Part shown: positions 26,701-31,689 of the stretch, in pieces
How positions within the stretch are numbered: position 1 is the first letter of the stretch
Layout of the letters: each line of letters begins with the position of its first letter
Assembly: GCA_030710605.1 (NCBI GenBank)
Contig: CP092877.1
Location: forward strand, 2,729,941 to 2,793,940
DNA: 64,000 nucleotides
From: Cordylochernes scorpioides
Taxonomy: Eukaryota; Arthropoda; Arachnida; Pseudoscorpiones; Chernetidae
Reading direction: 5' to 3'
The notes under the pieces: model-generated
Seen by the model: only the letters and a program-made list of their open reading frames with translations
What the model was told of the DNA's origin: nothing
Database searches by the model: none
Program-made: the position numbers and the translations under genes

Positions 26701-29700
26701 GGGAAAGCAATGAAGGAGGAGTTTGATTCATTGATTGAAAACAAAACTTGGGAACTGGTTGATCCCCCTAAGGGCCAAAAACGTAATTGGAAGCAAATGG
26801 GTATTCAGGAGAAAGTACAGTAGTGATGGTTCTCTTGAGCGCCATAAGGCTCGTCTTGTAGCAAAGGGGTTTTCACAGCAGTACGGAATCGACTACGAAG
26901 AAACATTTGCTCCAGTAGTGCGCCAAAGTACAATTAGAGTATTTTTCGCTTTGGCTGTAGAATACAACTTGATAGTCCACTAAATGGATGTTCAATCTGC
27001 TTACTTGAACGGAGAAATTAAGGAAGAGGTTTATATGGCACAGCCAGAGAACTTTGTATCAAGAAAATATCCAGAGAAGGTATGTCGACTCAAGAAGGCC
27101 ATTTATGGGTTAAAACAAGCTGGAATAGTTTGGCATGAAAAGCTTGACACTGAATTAAAATATTTGGGACTGAAGCAAATTCAATCTGACAACTGTGTCT
27201 ACATCAAACATCATGAAGGCATTCTTCTGGTGGCAATCTATGTTGATGATTTGATAATTGCAGCTGAAAGAAAAGACACGTTGATATCCTTTAAAGAAAG
27301 TATGAAGAAGATATTCAAAATAAAAGATCTTGGAAAGATAAATTATTGTTTGGGTATAAGAATACAAACGGAAAAGGATGGCTCAATATCCATAGATCAA
27401 GAGAAATATATTGAAGAACTTCTGGCGAAATATAGAATGAAGGAGGCCAAGCCGATTTCTACACCCATGGACTCGAACTCCAAGTTAACAAATATTTCAT
27501 CTATAGAGGGTGAGAATGAGCCAGTAAAAAAGGTAGAATACCAATCACTGATTGGATCGTTAATATATCTTTCAGTGTCGACAAGGCCTGATATAGCCTA
27601 TGCGGTTAGTGTTTTAGGACAGTTCAGCAATGATCCTAGGAGACAGCACTGGAATGCGGCCAAGCGTGTCCTCCGCTATCTAAAGGGCACTTTATGTTTG
27701 AAAATAACTTACGAGAAAACTAATGAGACCCTTTATGGTTGTGTCGACGCTGATTGGGGTGGAAACCTCGCGGATAGAAAATCTCAAACGGGACTTGTTT
27801 TCTTCTTAGCAGGAGGTCCAATAGCTTGGGAATCGAAGAAGCAGCAGACTGTCGCCCTTTCGAGCACGGAATCTGAGTACATAGCACTTTGTGAAGCGGG
27901 AAAGGAGGCAGTCTATCTTAGAGCGCTGTTGGATGAGATGGGATTTGGTGAATTATTGAATGAACCTACGGTTTTAAAGACTGATAACCAGGGCGCTCAA
28001 CAGCTGGCGAGAAATCCAGTCCATCATGCCAGAACTAAACACATTGACATCAAATGGCATTATATTAGAAGCATTTGCAGCGATGGTCTTATCGAGGTCG
28101 TTCACACACCAACCCAGGAAAATGTTGCCGACATCCTTACTAAAGGTTTGCCAAGAGTCTTGTATGATAAACATGTTGCTGGATTGGGAATGTAGAAATT
28201 GAGGGAGGGTGTTGGAATAATCAATTTCAACATTCTACTCTTCTTTTATTTGTTTTTGACCAGTTGACCGCCATGTATATAAATTACACAGGTCTACAAA
28301 AAAAACTTTTTTTTTTGCACAAGAGAACCTGATGGTGTTTCTAGTGTAACTTTTCATGCTGAACTCAAAAATCTAATCAGAAATTTCCCATCACCCATGG
28401 TTTTTGCCTGACGATCTTTTTTTAGTTTTGGGATAAATACATGCATCCAACATGAAAGAGACTTACGAAAACATGAAACTGCTTTTGAAAAAGATAGAAT
28501 ATGAAAGATACGGTTGGAAAATATGCAGTGATTTGAAAGTCGTTGCTCTCTTGCGGGGATTACAGCTTGGATATACAAAATTTTGTTGTTTTCTGTGTGA
28601 GTGGGATAGCAGAGATAGGGAAAGGCATTACATAAAAAAATCTGGTCAAACCGTAAAATCTTTACTCCAGGATATAAAAATATTGCAAATCTACCCCTGA
28701 TCGATTCAGAAAATATTTACTTACCACCATTACATATTAAACTGGGATTAATGAAGAACTTTGTCAAGGCAATGGATCGAAATGCCAGTGGATTTGCCTA
28801 CCTAAAACAAAAAATTTCTAGTATAAGTGAAGCGAAGATTAAAGAAGGCATTTTCGTTGGACCTCAGATTCGAGAATTGCAGCAGGATGGAAATTTTCAA
28901 AATAGTTTGAATGAAGTTGAAGCAGCAGCATGGAATTCCTTTAGAAACGTTTGCAAAAACTTCTTAGGAAGTGTCAAGGTTGAAAATTACCGAGACATAG
29001 TTAATGATCTGTTGCTTTCCTACAAGGAACTGGGATGTAACATGTCCCTCAAGATCCATTTCCTGCATTCACATCTAGATTTCTTTCCAGACAATCTTGG
29101 TGCAGTTAGCGATGAGCATGGTGAGAGGTTTCATCAAGCTATATCAAGCATGGAGAAGCGGTACCAAGGTAAATGGAGTCCCGCTATGCTTGCCGACGAC
29201 TGCTGGGCACTCAAGAGGGATCTACCACAAGCAACGTATAGAAGAAAATCCACTGTCACTGCTTTTCAATAATAAATATGTTTCGTTCATATATGCCTAT
29301 ATATTAACAATATTTCCAAATTCAAGTAGGTGTATCTCAGAAATATTGTGTAATAGAAAAAAACTTATGGTATATTTGGATTCAGGACATGTAGATAAGA
29401 TGCTATTTCTTTGTGGACAAAGAAAAATATTTTTGATAAACCAGTTACGTGACATTGTTTGCAATTTTTAGTGTATTTATCCCAATACTAAAAAAAGACC
29501 GTCACGCAAAAACCATACGTGATGGGAAATTTCTGATTAGATTTTTGAGTTCAGCATGAAAAGTTACACTAGAAACATAATCAGGTTCTCTTGTGCAAAA
29601 ATCTTGTTGACCAGTGTTATTTCTACCATTGTCGTGGAGGAGTATGTAAAGCAAGCTGTGCTTTAACTTTATGTAAAATTAGAGCATAACTTAATAAAAC

Positions 29701-30036
29701 TTTCTATCTTTAAAGCCGATTCCCGGCCTTCTCCTTCCTATTTTTTCAACAATTACCGTTTCTTTCATGTTTATTTGTAAAAAGGAAAATTTCCCAAGAG
29801 CCTGTAAAAAATAAGTCATTACATTGCCAAAGTTACCATTTGTATCAATTAGCTGATCTCCTGTAAGAAGGCATCTCTCTCTAAAGAACAATTGGGCTCT
29901 GCAATGTAGTGGTCCTTTAGAGAATAGGTTGTAGTGTGTAGAATGGGCTGTCATCAGCTAGCTAACCTGAATGTGGTTCCAGGAGGTTCTGATGCAGAGG
30001 TTTGTCCCATCAGAAGAACGAGGTCTAGAAGAGTAA
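4924..30036 (+). CDS. TSEN2: tRNA-splicing endonuclease subunit Sen2 (eight exons)
   Basis: Catalytic subunit of the nuclear tRNA-splicing endonuclease, which cuts the 5' exon-intron junction of pre-tRNAs. Eight exons (4924-5115, 10361-10422, 16301-16559, 16609-16665, 17673-17808, 18874-18992, 21183-21257, 29983-30036) total 954 nt, keep phase at every junction and give 317 residues plus TAA. Recognised Sen2 features are the N-terminal PIPL and FGKGSLS blocks, an acidic linker (about 100-150), and the endonuclease domain with [27 protein letters not shown] and RVSV. The triad is Tyr238, His246 and Lys275; the Tyr-His spacing of eight matches human TSEN2. The ATG at 4924 opens the conserved N-terminus. 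The protein is shorter than human TSEN2 (about 465 residues) because the linker is short. All introns are GT-AG. I see no break in the frame. The assignment rests on remembered family motifs, not a search. Confidence 0.88.
5486..5769 (+). mobile_element. 284-bp MITE, TIR CACCTATCCCCCGATTTACA (copy 1)
   Basis: Near-perfect terminal inverted repeats (cacctatcccccgatttaca at the left, taaatcgggggataggtg at the right) are flanked by TA on both sides. The non-coding interior contains nested gtgtaaa/tttacac blocks and an A-tract. The same element recurs in full at 31867-32142 and inverted at 13069-13333. TA target duplication suggests mobilisation by a Tc1/mariner-type or pogo-type transposase. Confidence 0.85.
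5807..5962 (+). mobile_element. pogo-like MITE, TIR CAGTAGAACCT (copy 1)
   Basis: A 156-bp non-coding element starting cagtagaacctgcctgtaaa and ending gagaggttttactg, flanked by TA. The CAGTAGAACC terminus resembles those of pogo/Tigger DNA transposons. At least five more copies are in this window, all about 155-180 bp and TA-flanked. Confidence 0.85.
5980..6274 (+). mobile_element. hammerhead-family repeat, core partly deleted, 14-bp target duplication
   Basis: The segment is bounded by a perfect duplication atactttaaactgg (5966-5979 and 6275-6288). Inverted arms contain gcaactaaaagttgctgatg and gatagatggcgcaagccatc. Between them only the 3' half of the ribozyme core remains (aacgcgcctgtggttagc), followed by the cttgattaatcaag palindrome. 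A 14-bp target duplication does not fit TA-targeting DNA transposons and suggests insertion by retrotransposition. The full form of the same element is at 8906-9264 and 55321-55855. Confidence 0.75.
6335..6755 (+). mobile_element. tRNA-derived SINE, copy 2, carrying a 121-bp insertion
   Basis: A diverged SINE with head gggtcggtgg, body tccaaccccaccagtgagtt and 3' block ccatgattattatggcc. It is interrupted after agacatgtggt by an unrelated segment that ends in a C-tract, after which agacatgtggt is repeated and the SINE resumes. The tRNA B box is degraded (aaatcaaatcctgc). Confidence 0.7.
6551..6671. mobile_element. 121-bp insertion with 11-bp target duplication and C-tract end
   Basis: The inserted segment begins tgttgctcttcatagg and ends ggacttccccccccc. 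It lies between two copies of agacatgtggt (6540-6550 and 6672-6682); the uninterrupted SINE copies have this sequence once. It is non-coding and I see no terminal inverted repeats. No second copy is recognisable in the window. It could be a truncated retroposed transcript or an unknown short element. Confidence 0.65.
7027..7341 (+). mobile_element. tRNA-derived SINE, copy 3 (best tRNA head)
   Basis: The head gggtcggtggaaggatggtc, then a perfect RNA polymerase III B box GGTTCGAATCC at 7081-7091 followed by cgcattgggcac, looks like a tRNA 3' half. The body and the A-rich tail follow. It is flanked by near-identical duplications agaaatgataat (7015-7026) and agaaattataat (7342-7353). The SINE is non-coding; reading frames across it are chance. 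Confidence 0.85.
7342..7915. other. non-coding intronic sequence
   Basis: Lies in TSEN2 intron 1. No coding region, RNA gene or repeat family that recurs elsewhere in the window is recognisable here. Confidence 0.4.
7916..8156 (+). mobile_element. short retroelement with the LINE-type 3' tail, copy 1
   Basis: From cactccagggatacggagg to gataagaaacaac this matches, inverted, about 12302-12545. Its last 50 bp (gaggagcatgaactcatgga, then tgtaatctttacacaagggg) equal the 3' end of the LINE at 32179-33570. I do not recognise the 5' part; it has no evident tRNA promoter. A short element that borrows a LINE tail would be mobilised by that LINE. Confidence 0.55.
8340..8525. repeat. palindromic repeat of the GGTAAC...GTTACC family, degraded copy
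   Basis: Terminal blocks tcacaagatgaaaagaccaa and ggtctttcatcttgtga are inverted. The interior includes ctgaagatggtaacaatgat. Related repeats occur near 10.05, 18.4, 20.84 and 30.8-31.1 kb, where the block reads GTTACCGAAACGTC. Confidence 0.55.
8749..8790. repeat. (CA)n(GA)n microsatellite
   Basis: Twelve CA units run directly into nine GA units. Simple-sequence DNA inside TSEN2 intron 1. Confidence 0.95.
8906..9264 (+). mobile_element. hammerhead-bearing short repeat with 11-bp target duplication
   Basis: The element is bounded by aaaggtgatgt at 8895-8905 and again at 9265-9275. It opens with gaaaaaatagaatcaaatgt and a partial inverted match, then the conserved ggccttaactacccatttca segment, the ribozyme core (9078-9131), the cttgattaatcaag palindrome and the shared 3' block gatagatggcacaagccatc...cagttgcacgataaggagat. 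It has no coding capacity. The family is also present at 5980-6274 and 55321-55855. Confidence 0.8.
9078..9131 (+). ncRNA. hammerhead ribozyme, type I with minimal stem III (copy B)
   Basis: Core CUGAUGA at 9091-9097 and GAAA at 9111-9114. Stem I pairs CCAUG (9086-9090) with CAUGG (9121-9125). Stem II has the form AGAC-CAACA-GCCU with one A/C mismatch. Stem III is the palindrome ACAUGU (9114-9119), and the predicted cut follows the GUA at 9118-9120. Relative to the 55.7-kb copy, a stem I pair changed from C-G to U-A, the first stem II pair from G-C to A-U, and the stem III palindrome from ACGCGU to ACAUGU. All three changes keep pairing. Self-cleavage is inferred. The stem II mismatch and the GUA site may lower activity. 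Confidence 0.75.
9514..9821 (-). mobile_element. tRNA-derived SINE, copy 4
   Basis: Minus-strand copy: at its right end gggattcgaacc-type B box sequence is present (on plus, gggaatcgaacccgggtcct), and the A-rich tail lies at the left. It is flanked by gtatggaatgttttttt at 9497-9513 and 9822-9838, a clear target duplication. Confidence 0.85.
9840..10360. other. end of TSEN2 intron 1, with a short palindromic repeat
   Basis: Between about 10052 and 10131, aaagcacaatttggattata and its reverse complement face each other across the block ctacaagaaaataagacc. The same block recurs near 11.9, 18.5, 20.8 and 31.1 kb. The rest is unassigned. Confidence 0.5.
10361..10422 (+). CDS. TSEN2: TSEN2 exon 2
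   Basis: The acceptor gtgacttcag precedes GGT TGT TTT GGG AAA GGC..., translating to [15 protein letters not shown]. This matches the FGKG-LS-S-P motif that follows the DIEQLY segment in Sen2 proteins. Sixty-two nucleotides end in CAG AG before the donor gtaacc; the split AG|G codon is completed by exon 3. This phase match is the main evidence that exon 2 joins exon 3 directly. Confidence 0.82.
10423..11251. other. TSEN2 intron 2, non-coding
   Basis: Contains a small TA-poor hairpin element (about 10660-10745) starting cagtaaaacccctctatag and ending gttgactg, resembling a pogo-like MITE fragment. The block caaatctcgtgataaatttt (near 10491) has a diverged copy near 31170, so an unnamed repeat is shared between the two sites. 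No exon is seen. Confidence 0.4.
11252..11426 (+). mobile_element. pogo-like MITE, TIR CAGTAGAACCT (copy 2)
   Basis: Starts cagtagaacctctctgtaaa, ends gtcctcttatggaggttcta, with TA flanks and the family body (aaagtgtcctttagg, aaaactgtcctttatag). The final base of the right terminus is altered. Confidence 0.85.
11476..11900 (-). mobile_element. non-autonomous Helitron, copy 1
   Basis: On the minus strand the element begins TCTATATACAGTTACGAGCG and ends with a GC-rich hairpin (gggcgttgcccgggtcattc) followed by CTAG, the Helitron 3' signature, next to T. No target duplication beyond one T and no terminal inverted repeats. It is 425 bp with no coding frame, so it depends on a Rep/helicase supplied in trans. 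It includes a run of 20 G residues at 11769-11788. The disrupted host repeat occurs uninterrupted near 31105. Confidence 0.85.
11918..12240 (+). repeat. 320-bp direct repeat, left copy
   Basis: From tatcatataatacaaagttc to cttccattttatctctt this is repeated at 12747-13065, with small insertions on each side: left has aaaatagttctaaaaggg, right has a 27-bp block with atcatgggcccattt. I do not recognise the sequence; no conserved protein is evident. Confidence 0.75.
12302..12545 (-). mobile_element. short retroelement with the LINE-type 3' tail, copy 2
   Basis: Inverted match to 7916-8156, with a (CAA)n tail at its left end joined to a Helitron fragment (accaataggagggcgacatt). The shared tail block is ctttgcacaaggggataaga on the minus strand. 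The segment 12546-12746 between this and the direct repeat is not recognised. Confidence 0.55.
12747..13065 (+). repeat. 320-bp direct repeat, right copy
   Basis: Second copy of the 11918-12240 repeat. Its right end is cut by a MITE at 13069. Confidence 0.75.
13069..13333 (-). mobile_element. MITE, TIR CACCTATCCCCC family (copy 2, one end internally deleted)
   Basis: Minus orientation relative to copy 1. The right terminus is complete (gggggataggtg then TA), but the left terminus reads cactttacacgg, lacking about 11 bases of the TIR. The interior matches copy 1, including the paired gtacacatctcacgagg and cagcaca blocks. Confidence 0.8.
13433..13609. mobile_element. MITE, TIR CAGTTAAACCTGTCTATAG
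   Basis: A 177-bp non-coding element with perfect 19-bp terminal inverted repeats and TA on both sides. CAGTTAAACC resembles pogo/Tigger termini but the body differs from the CAGTAGAACC family. The sequence down to 13833 includes further short fragments of this general type (gcagggttttactgta near 13787). Confidence 0.85.
13837..16214 (+). mobile_element. CACWG-TIR DNA transposon, copy 1, 3-bp TAA duplication
   Basis: Left terminus cacaggtctac, right terminus gtagaccagtg, with TAA immediately outside both (13834-13836 and 16215-16217). It is inserted into the 3' part of a minus-strand SINE whose two halves flank it (tgtacatggttatataggct | atcatggtgggtag). CAC(T/A)G ends and a 3-bp duplication fit the CMC (EnSpm/CACTA) superfamily better than other groups. 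It encodes a broken copy of the protein also found in the element at 28287-29616. Confidence 0.75.
14934..15900 (+). pseudogene. CACWG-element protein, broken copy
   Basis: Frames at 14934-15143, 15253-15564 and 15570-15806 give pieces of one protein, separated by stops and frame changes. Recognisable shared blocks with the 28.5-29.3-kb copy are [51 protein letters not shown] and [11 protein letters not shown] have seen similar uncharacterised proteins in many invertebrate genomes but know of no experimentally assigned function. No DDE catalytic triad is visible in the surviving part. The link to transposition comes from the terminal repeats around it. Confidence 0.6.
16301..16559 (+). CDS. 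TSEN2: TSEN2 exon 3 (acidic linker)
   Basis: Acceptor ttgttggcag, donor gtaagt. The frame opens with G|TAT GAA GAG and encodes a strongly acidic run with repeats of DVGSEEE and GDVG, then [16 protein letters not shown], which corresponds to the start of the LSLEEAFFL helix of Sen2. The repeats suggest slippage-driven length change in a disordered linker. The opposite strand is also open, but that is antisense to the repeat. Confidence 0.82.
16560..16608 (+). other. 49-nt intron of TSEN2
   Basis: gtaagttggc...cttctttgcag. Correct donor and acceptor and in-frame flanks. It is close to the minimum size for spliceosomal introns in animals and contrasts with neighbouring introns of 1-9 kb. Confidence 0.8.
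16609..16665 (+). CDS. TSEN2: TSEN2 exon 4
   Basis: Nineteen codons, [19 protein letters not shown], matching the AFFL-ALGCL-I helix at the start of the Sen2 endonuclease fold. Flanked by tttgcag and gtaact. Phase 0 on both sides. Confidence 0.88.
16666..17672 (+). other. TSEN2 intron 4
   Basis: About 1 kb, non-coding. No repeat recognised from elsewhere in the window. Confidence 0.5.
17673..17808 (+). CDS. TSEN2: TSEN2 exon 5
   Basis: [20 protein letters not shown], then [20 protein letters not shown] and FGADF: the most conserved Sen2 segment (Y-AYHHFR--GW-VR-G-KFG-DF). Acceptor gtgcgcag, donor ggtaac after TTC G, phase 1. This exon alone identifies the tRNA endonuclease family. Confidence 0.92.
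18350..18545. repeat. palindromic repeat of the GGTAAC...GTTACC family
   Basis: Inverted blocks gtgtgtgacatttcggtaac and gttactgttacatcacacac around a spacer, with outer blocks ggacaaattcaaataaatta and aatttatttgggttaggtct. Ends with tataatccaaattgtgcttt. It lies in TSEN2 intron 5, which is otherwise featureless AT-rich sequence. Confidence 0.6.
18874..18992 (+). CDS. TSEN2: TSEN2 exon 6 (catalytic Tyr, His, Lys)
   Basis: Acceptor gtgtgtccag; the first two bases complete a Val codon. [17 protein letters not shown] carries the catalytic Tyr and His eight residues apart, and [11 protein letters not shown] ends in the catalytic Lys immediately before the donor gtcctt. The usual Gly-Pro after Tyr is replaced by Asp-Leu-Pro, and the loop between His and the [12 protein letters not shown] helix is about ten residues shorter than in human TSEN2. 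Confidence 0.9.
19066..19240 (+). mobile_element. pogo-like MITE, TIR CAGTAGAACCT (copy 3)
   Basis: cagtagaacctccctgtaaa ... catggaggttctactg, TA on both sides, non-coding. Same body as copies 2, 4 and 6. Confidence 0.9.
19723..19898 (+). mobile_element. pogo-like MITE, TIR CAGTAGAACCT (copy 4)
   Basis: Begins cagtagagaatctccctgta (a small insertion relative to consensus) and ends catggaggttctactg, TA-flanked. Confidence 0.88.
20256..20375 (-). mobile_element. LINE 3'-end fragment
   Basis: Minus-strand match to the last 115 bp of the LINE at 32179-33570: gcactaaacaggaccttcgg, cagcttgaggagcatgaact, tgtaatctttacacaagggg, gataagaaacaac. A strongly 5'-truncated insertion. Confidence 0.8.
20838..20962. 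repeat. near-perfect 125-bp palindrome of the GGTAAC...GTTACC family
   Basis: Each arm of about 60 bp contains aaacacaaggtaataagacc, aaatccaaataaataaa and tgacgtttcggtaaca. The spacer is almost nil. Such a sequence would form a cruciform or long hairpin. Preceded by the family block ggcacaatttggattatag. Confidence 0.85.
21183..21257 (+). CDS. TSEN2: TSEN2 exon 7
   Basis: Twenty-five codons, [20 protein letters not shown] then HISIQ, following the catalytic Lys as K-(D/E)L-L- does in Sen2. Acceptor gtgtgtag, donor gtaact, phase 0 on both sides. Confidence 0.85.
21398..21706 (-). mobile_element. tRNA-derived SINE, copy 5
   Basis: Minus-strand copy with poly-T at the left, the SINE body and, at the right, the tRNA-like head (on plus, gggattcgatcccgggtcgt then gtcgaaaaccaacgg). 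Located at the start of TSEN2 intron 7. Confidence 0.85.
21835..22295 (-). mobile_element. non-autonomous Helitron, copy 2
   Basis: Minus orientation. 5' end TCTATATACAGTTACGAGCG next to T; 3' end ...gggcgttgcccggtcattcgg CTAG next to T. 461 bp. Contains a small internal duplication near the 3' end, where the aacgcccgtgttttac block occurs twice. Non-coding. Confidence 0.88.
22481..22709. repeat. 229-bp near-perfect inverted repeat
   Basis: Arms of about 108 bp (left includes ttactggcaatgcgtttctt and gaccttactgcaatgatatg) around a 12-bp spacer containing gatgagccaagc. A related spacer and arm motif (gatgagccaagccctccc, cgcagtaagggcagtagaag) occurs near 47.9 kb and, decayed, near 18.76 kb, so this is a family. 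No protein is encoded. Confidence 0.8.
22710..23795. other. TSEN2 intron 7, unassigned
   Basis: No recurrent repeat, exon or RNA gene recognised. Minus-strand frames near 22.6-23.1 kb have no family resemblance that I can name. Confidence 0.4.
23796..23955 (-). mobile_element. pogo-like MITE, TIR CAGTAGAACC (copy 5)
   Basis: cagtagaacctctctttagc at the left, ggggggttctactg at the right, TA flanks; body inverted relative to copies 1-4. It lies 86 bp upstream of the Copia 5' LTR. Confidence 0.88.
24042..24256 (+). repeat. Copia 5' LTR
   Basis: 215 bp, TG...CA. Contains a possible TATA-like tataaatta and a polyadenylation signal-like aataaaactt. Compared with the 3' LTR it has an extra gtgtgt in tgtgtgtgtgc; the rest of what I compared is identical, so the insertion is recent. 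Confidence 0.9.
24302..25243 (+). pseudogene. Copia Gag and start of protease
   Basis: 313 codons. The N-terminal part is a Copia-type Gag ([20 protein letters not shown], later [15 protein letters not shown] and [16 protein letters not shown]), then a CCHC zinc knuckle [14 protein letters not shown] (residues about 224-237) that binds RNA in the virus-like particle. The protease motif follows, but the catalytic DSGA reads NSGATAHMC (Asp to Asn). The frame ends at TAG 25241-25243 in the protease. An additional frame change near 25250-25285 separates it from the rest of Pol. Confidence 0.88.
25285..28195 (+). pseudogene. Copia Pol: integrase, reverse transcriptase, RNase H (broken)
   Basis: First frame (to 26823): end of protease ([11 protein letters not shown]), gag_pre-integrase with H-H-C-C zinc site ([10 protein letters not shown]... 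CETC), integrase core with [15 protein letters not shown] and the [11 protein letters not shown]lu (D,D-35-E). A frameshift near 26775 leads to the RT frame: [23 protein letters not shown], a TAA at 26981-26983, then [12 protein letters not shown] and the YVDDLIIA catalytic box, then RNase H with [16 protein letters not shown] and STESEYIAL and a TDNQ Asp. The polypeptide normally makes cDNA and integrates it. Two stops and two frame changes in all mean that the copy cannot act by itself. Confidence 0.9.
28210..28286 (+). repeat. Copia 3' LTR, left part
   Basis: First 77 bp of the 3' LTR before the CACWG-element insertion; the remainder resumes at 29617/29620 and ends at 29751. TTA is duplicated on both sides of the insertion. 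Confidence 0.9.
28287..29616 (+). mobile_element. CACWG-TIR DNA transposon, copy 2, 3-bp TTA duplication
   Basis: Terminal inverted repeats of about 150 bp: left begins cacaggtctac, right (reverse complement) cactggtcaac; both continue tgcacaagagaacctgat, ctagtgtaacttttcatgct and ttgggataaatac. TTA flanks on both sides (28284-28286, 29617-29619). It is inserted in the Copia 3' LTR, so it moved after Copia. At 1330 bp it is shorter than copy 1, with the N-terminal coding part missing. Confidence 0.82.
28452..29272 (+). pseudogene. CACWG-element protein, partial (one frameshift)
   Basis: A first frame (28452-28700) has [20 protein letters not shown] then [10 protein letters not shown]. After a frame change near 28690 a second (to 29272) has [61 protein letters not shown] and [20 protein letters not shown]. 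Cys-x2-Cys with Trp, and the His-rich [17 protein letters not shown] blocks, look like conserved metal-binding or catalytic sites. Similar uncharacterised proteins are common in invertebrate genomes; I cannot assign an enzymatic class. Its position between CACWG inverted repeats points to a transposon-encoded protein. Confidence 0.65.
29620..29751 (+). repeat. Copia 3' LTR, right part
   Basis: Continues tttctaccattgtcgtggag to ttttttcaaca, followed by the ATTAC target duplication. Confidence 0.9.
29983..30036 (+). CDS. TSEN2: TSEN2 exon 8 (last exon)
   Basis: Acceptor atgtggttccag; seventeen codons [17 protein letters not shown] and TAA. It matches the Sen2 C-terminus (QE-ILSRWV-S-ER). It lies only 230 bp beyond the Copia insertion, so the element narrowly missed the exon. 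A possible polyadenylation signal (aaataaaac) is near 30149. Confidence 0.85.
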   Translation, partial: EVLMQRFVPSEERGLEE

Positions 30037-30408
30037 CATCTCTCTCTTCTTTTCATGTTTCTTTATTGTAAATATACTCTCATGTATCATTGTTGCATAT
30101 CCCCATAGCTGTATGTATATATGTACCAAAAGTGGCACCTCTCCCTTTAAATAAAACATTAGAAACAATGCATAATCTCTATCACTCCAGTAAAAAACTT
30201 GAAGATGATAAAGAAGGAGCTACAATATTACCTCCTTTAAGTTTTTTAACCAGGGTGTTGAACATAATACATTGTTCTAATGCGCATTTGAAGGGAGAGG
30301 TGCATCTTCTGGCAAATGAATACCATTGTCCCATGTGTTGTATAGATGTTTATTGTAAAAATTTCATTTTCCATGGTCTACATATTCATTACCCCAAATG
30401 TGATAATA
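30037..30408. other. TSEN2 3' flank / possible 3' UTR
   Basis: An open frame of 118 codons (30090-30446) overlaps here but has no recognisable domain and runs into a MITE; I treat it as chance. The aaataaaac at about 30149 could end the TSEN2 transcript. Confidence 0.35.
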
Positions 30409-30657
30409 CAGTGGTACCTCGACATACGAGCGCCCCAACATACTAGTTTTTCGAGATACGAGCCGACGAGCAAGTGATTTTTTGCTTTGAGTTACGAGCG
30501 AAATTCGAGATACGAGTTCGGTTCGGTAGTGTTGAAGATATTAATCTGTGATTTTAAATGGGAATTTTGTATGGGGAAATTTGCTTCGAGATACGAGTAA
30601 TTCAAGATACGAGCAAGGTTGCGGAACGAATTAAACTCGTATGTCGAGGTACCACTG
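30409..30657. mobile_element. Tigger-like MITE, TIR CAGTGGTACCTCGACATACG
   Basis: 249 bp with TIR cagtggtacctcgacatacg and its inverse cgtatgtcgaggtaccactg, TA on both sides. The interior has many cgagatacgag repeats. The terminus is of Tigger/pogo type. Non-coding. Confidence 0.9.
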
Positions 30658-30794
30658 TATATTTAAGCATGTAATAAAAGTTTTACATTGTTGAAAAGTA
30701 TTGATTGGGTTATTTTTTATTATCCCAGGCACACACATTTAGTACAGGTCATGATAATAATTGTGAGTAGGGCTTTGTCACTTTTTTAAAGCTT

Positions 30795-31130
30795 CAAGGT
30801 AATAAGACCAAGGTAATAAGATCAAGGTAATAAGATCAAATAAATAAATAGTGTGTGATGTTTCGGTAACAGGATTGATACCATCTTCAATGAGGGTTAA
30901 ACTATCACAGTTTTTAACAGTCAAAAGCTATTTTTCCAACAGTTTTACCTGGTTCCCAGAAAAATACACTTCTGGTGTAAAGCAGTGACATCAATTAGAA
31001 CAGAGTCATTTTACTAGCCTTCCATTAAATGCATGTTTTGGTAACAACGCTGTTACCAAAAGATCACACACTATTTATTTATTTGGTCTCATTACCTTGT
31101 GTTTATAATCTATAATCCAAATTGTGCCTT
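30795..31130. repeat. palindromic repeat of the GGTAAC...GTTACC family, larger copy
   Basis: Left: aaggtaataagatcaaataa, gtgtgatgtttcggtaacag. Right: gttaccaaaagatcacacac, atttggtctcattaccttgt, then tataatctataatccaaatt. The right part contains the intact target sequence that the Helitron interrupted near 11.47 and 11.9 kb. A minus-strand SINE 3' fragment lies just upstream (about 30727-30780). Confidence 0.65.
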
Positions 31131-31689
31131 ATCACTTTTATTTAACTTGTTTCTATGTCTGTCTGTCCACAAATCTTGTAATTGATTTATAACATACTTC
31201 CAGAGCACGTAGAAATCTGAAATTTTGTACACATTTATAATCTGATGATAATACAAGTTGACAAATTTTCAGACTTCTGGGTTGTCAAGGTGCCCAGGGA
31301 TGAACAAATTTCCAAATTTCCTTTCAAATTTTAAATTTTTAAATGCTTCTCCAAGACCACATAGAAGTATGCAATTTTGAACACATGCTCAGTCCAATGA
31401 ACAATGCAAGTGTGAATTTTCAGACTTCTGGGTGGCCGGGAATGATCCAATTTCTATACTTTTAAATCACGTGTTGCATGAAGTCAAGTCAGAAACTGTT
31501 GAGAGTTTTGAATTGATTTTTTCAGCGATTGTTCAAGACCTCAAATGAGTTAGAAATCCCAATTTTCAGATTCTTATCTACAACCTTCTTGGAATTATTA
31601 ACAAAAAACTACCAAATGTCAATAAATATATTAATTTATCTATTATAATTTAGTAATCTGATTGCAATATCATCACGCATTATTATATA

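Larger units (their letters stand above)
24042..29751 (+). mobile_element. Copia LTR retrotransposon with a DNA transposon in its 3' LTR
   Basis: LTRs of about 212-215 bp start TGTTGGAATAATC and end TTTTTTCAACA. The element is flanked by ATTAC on both sides (24037-24041 and 29752-29756). The primer-binding site ggttatgggcccagg directly after the 5' LTR is complementary to an internal part of initiator Met-tRNA, as in Copia. A polypurine tract (gagggaggg) precedes the 3' LTR at 28210. Gag and Pol are present in Copia order but interrupted. It inserted in TSEN2 intron 7, sense to the gene. Confidence 0.92.

Noticed and set aside
30090..30446. 118-codon frame downstream of TSEN2
   Set aside because: It runs into a Tigger-like MITE, has no recognisable domain and overlaps the likely 3' UTR.
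20838..31130. CRISPR-like array from recurring GGTAAC palindromes
   Set aside because: The copies are kilobases apart, differ in length and orientation, and the genome is eukaryotic.
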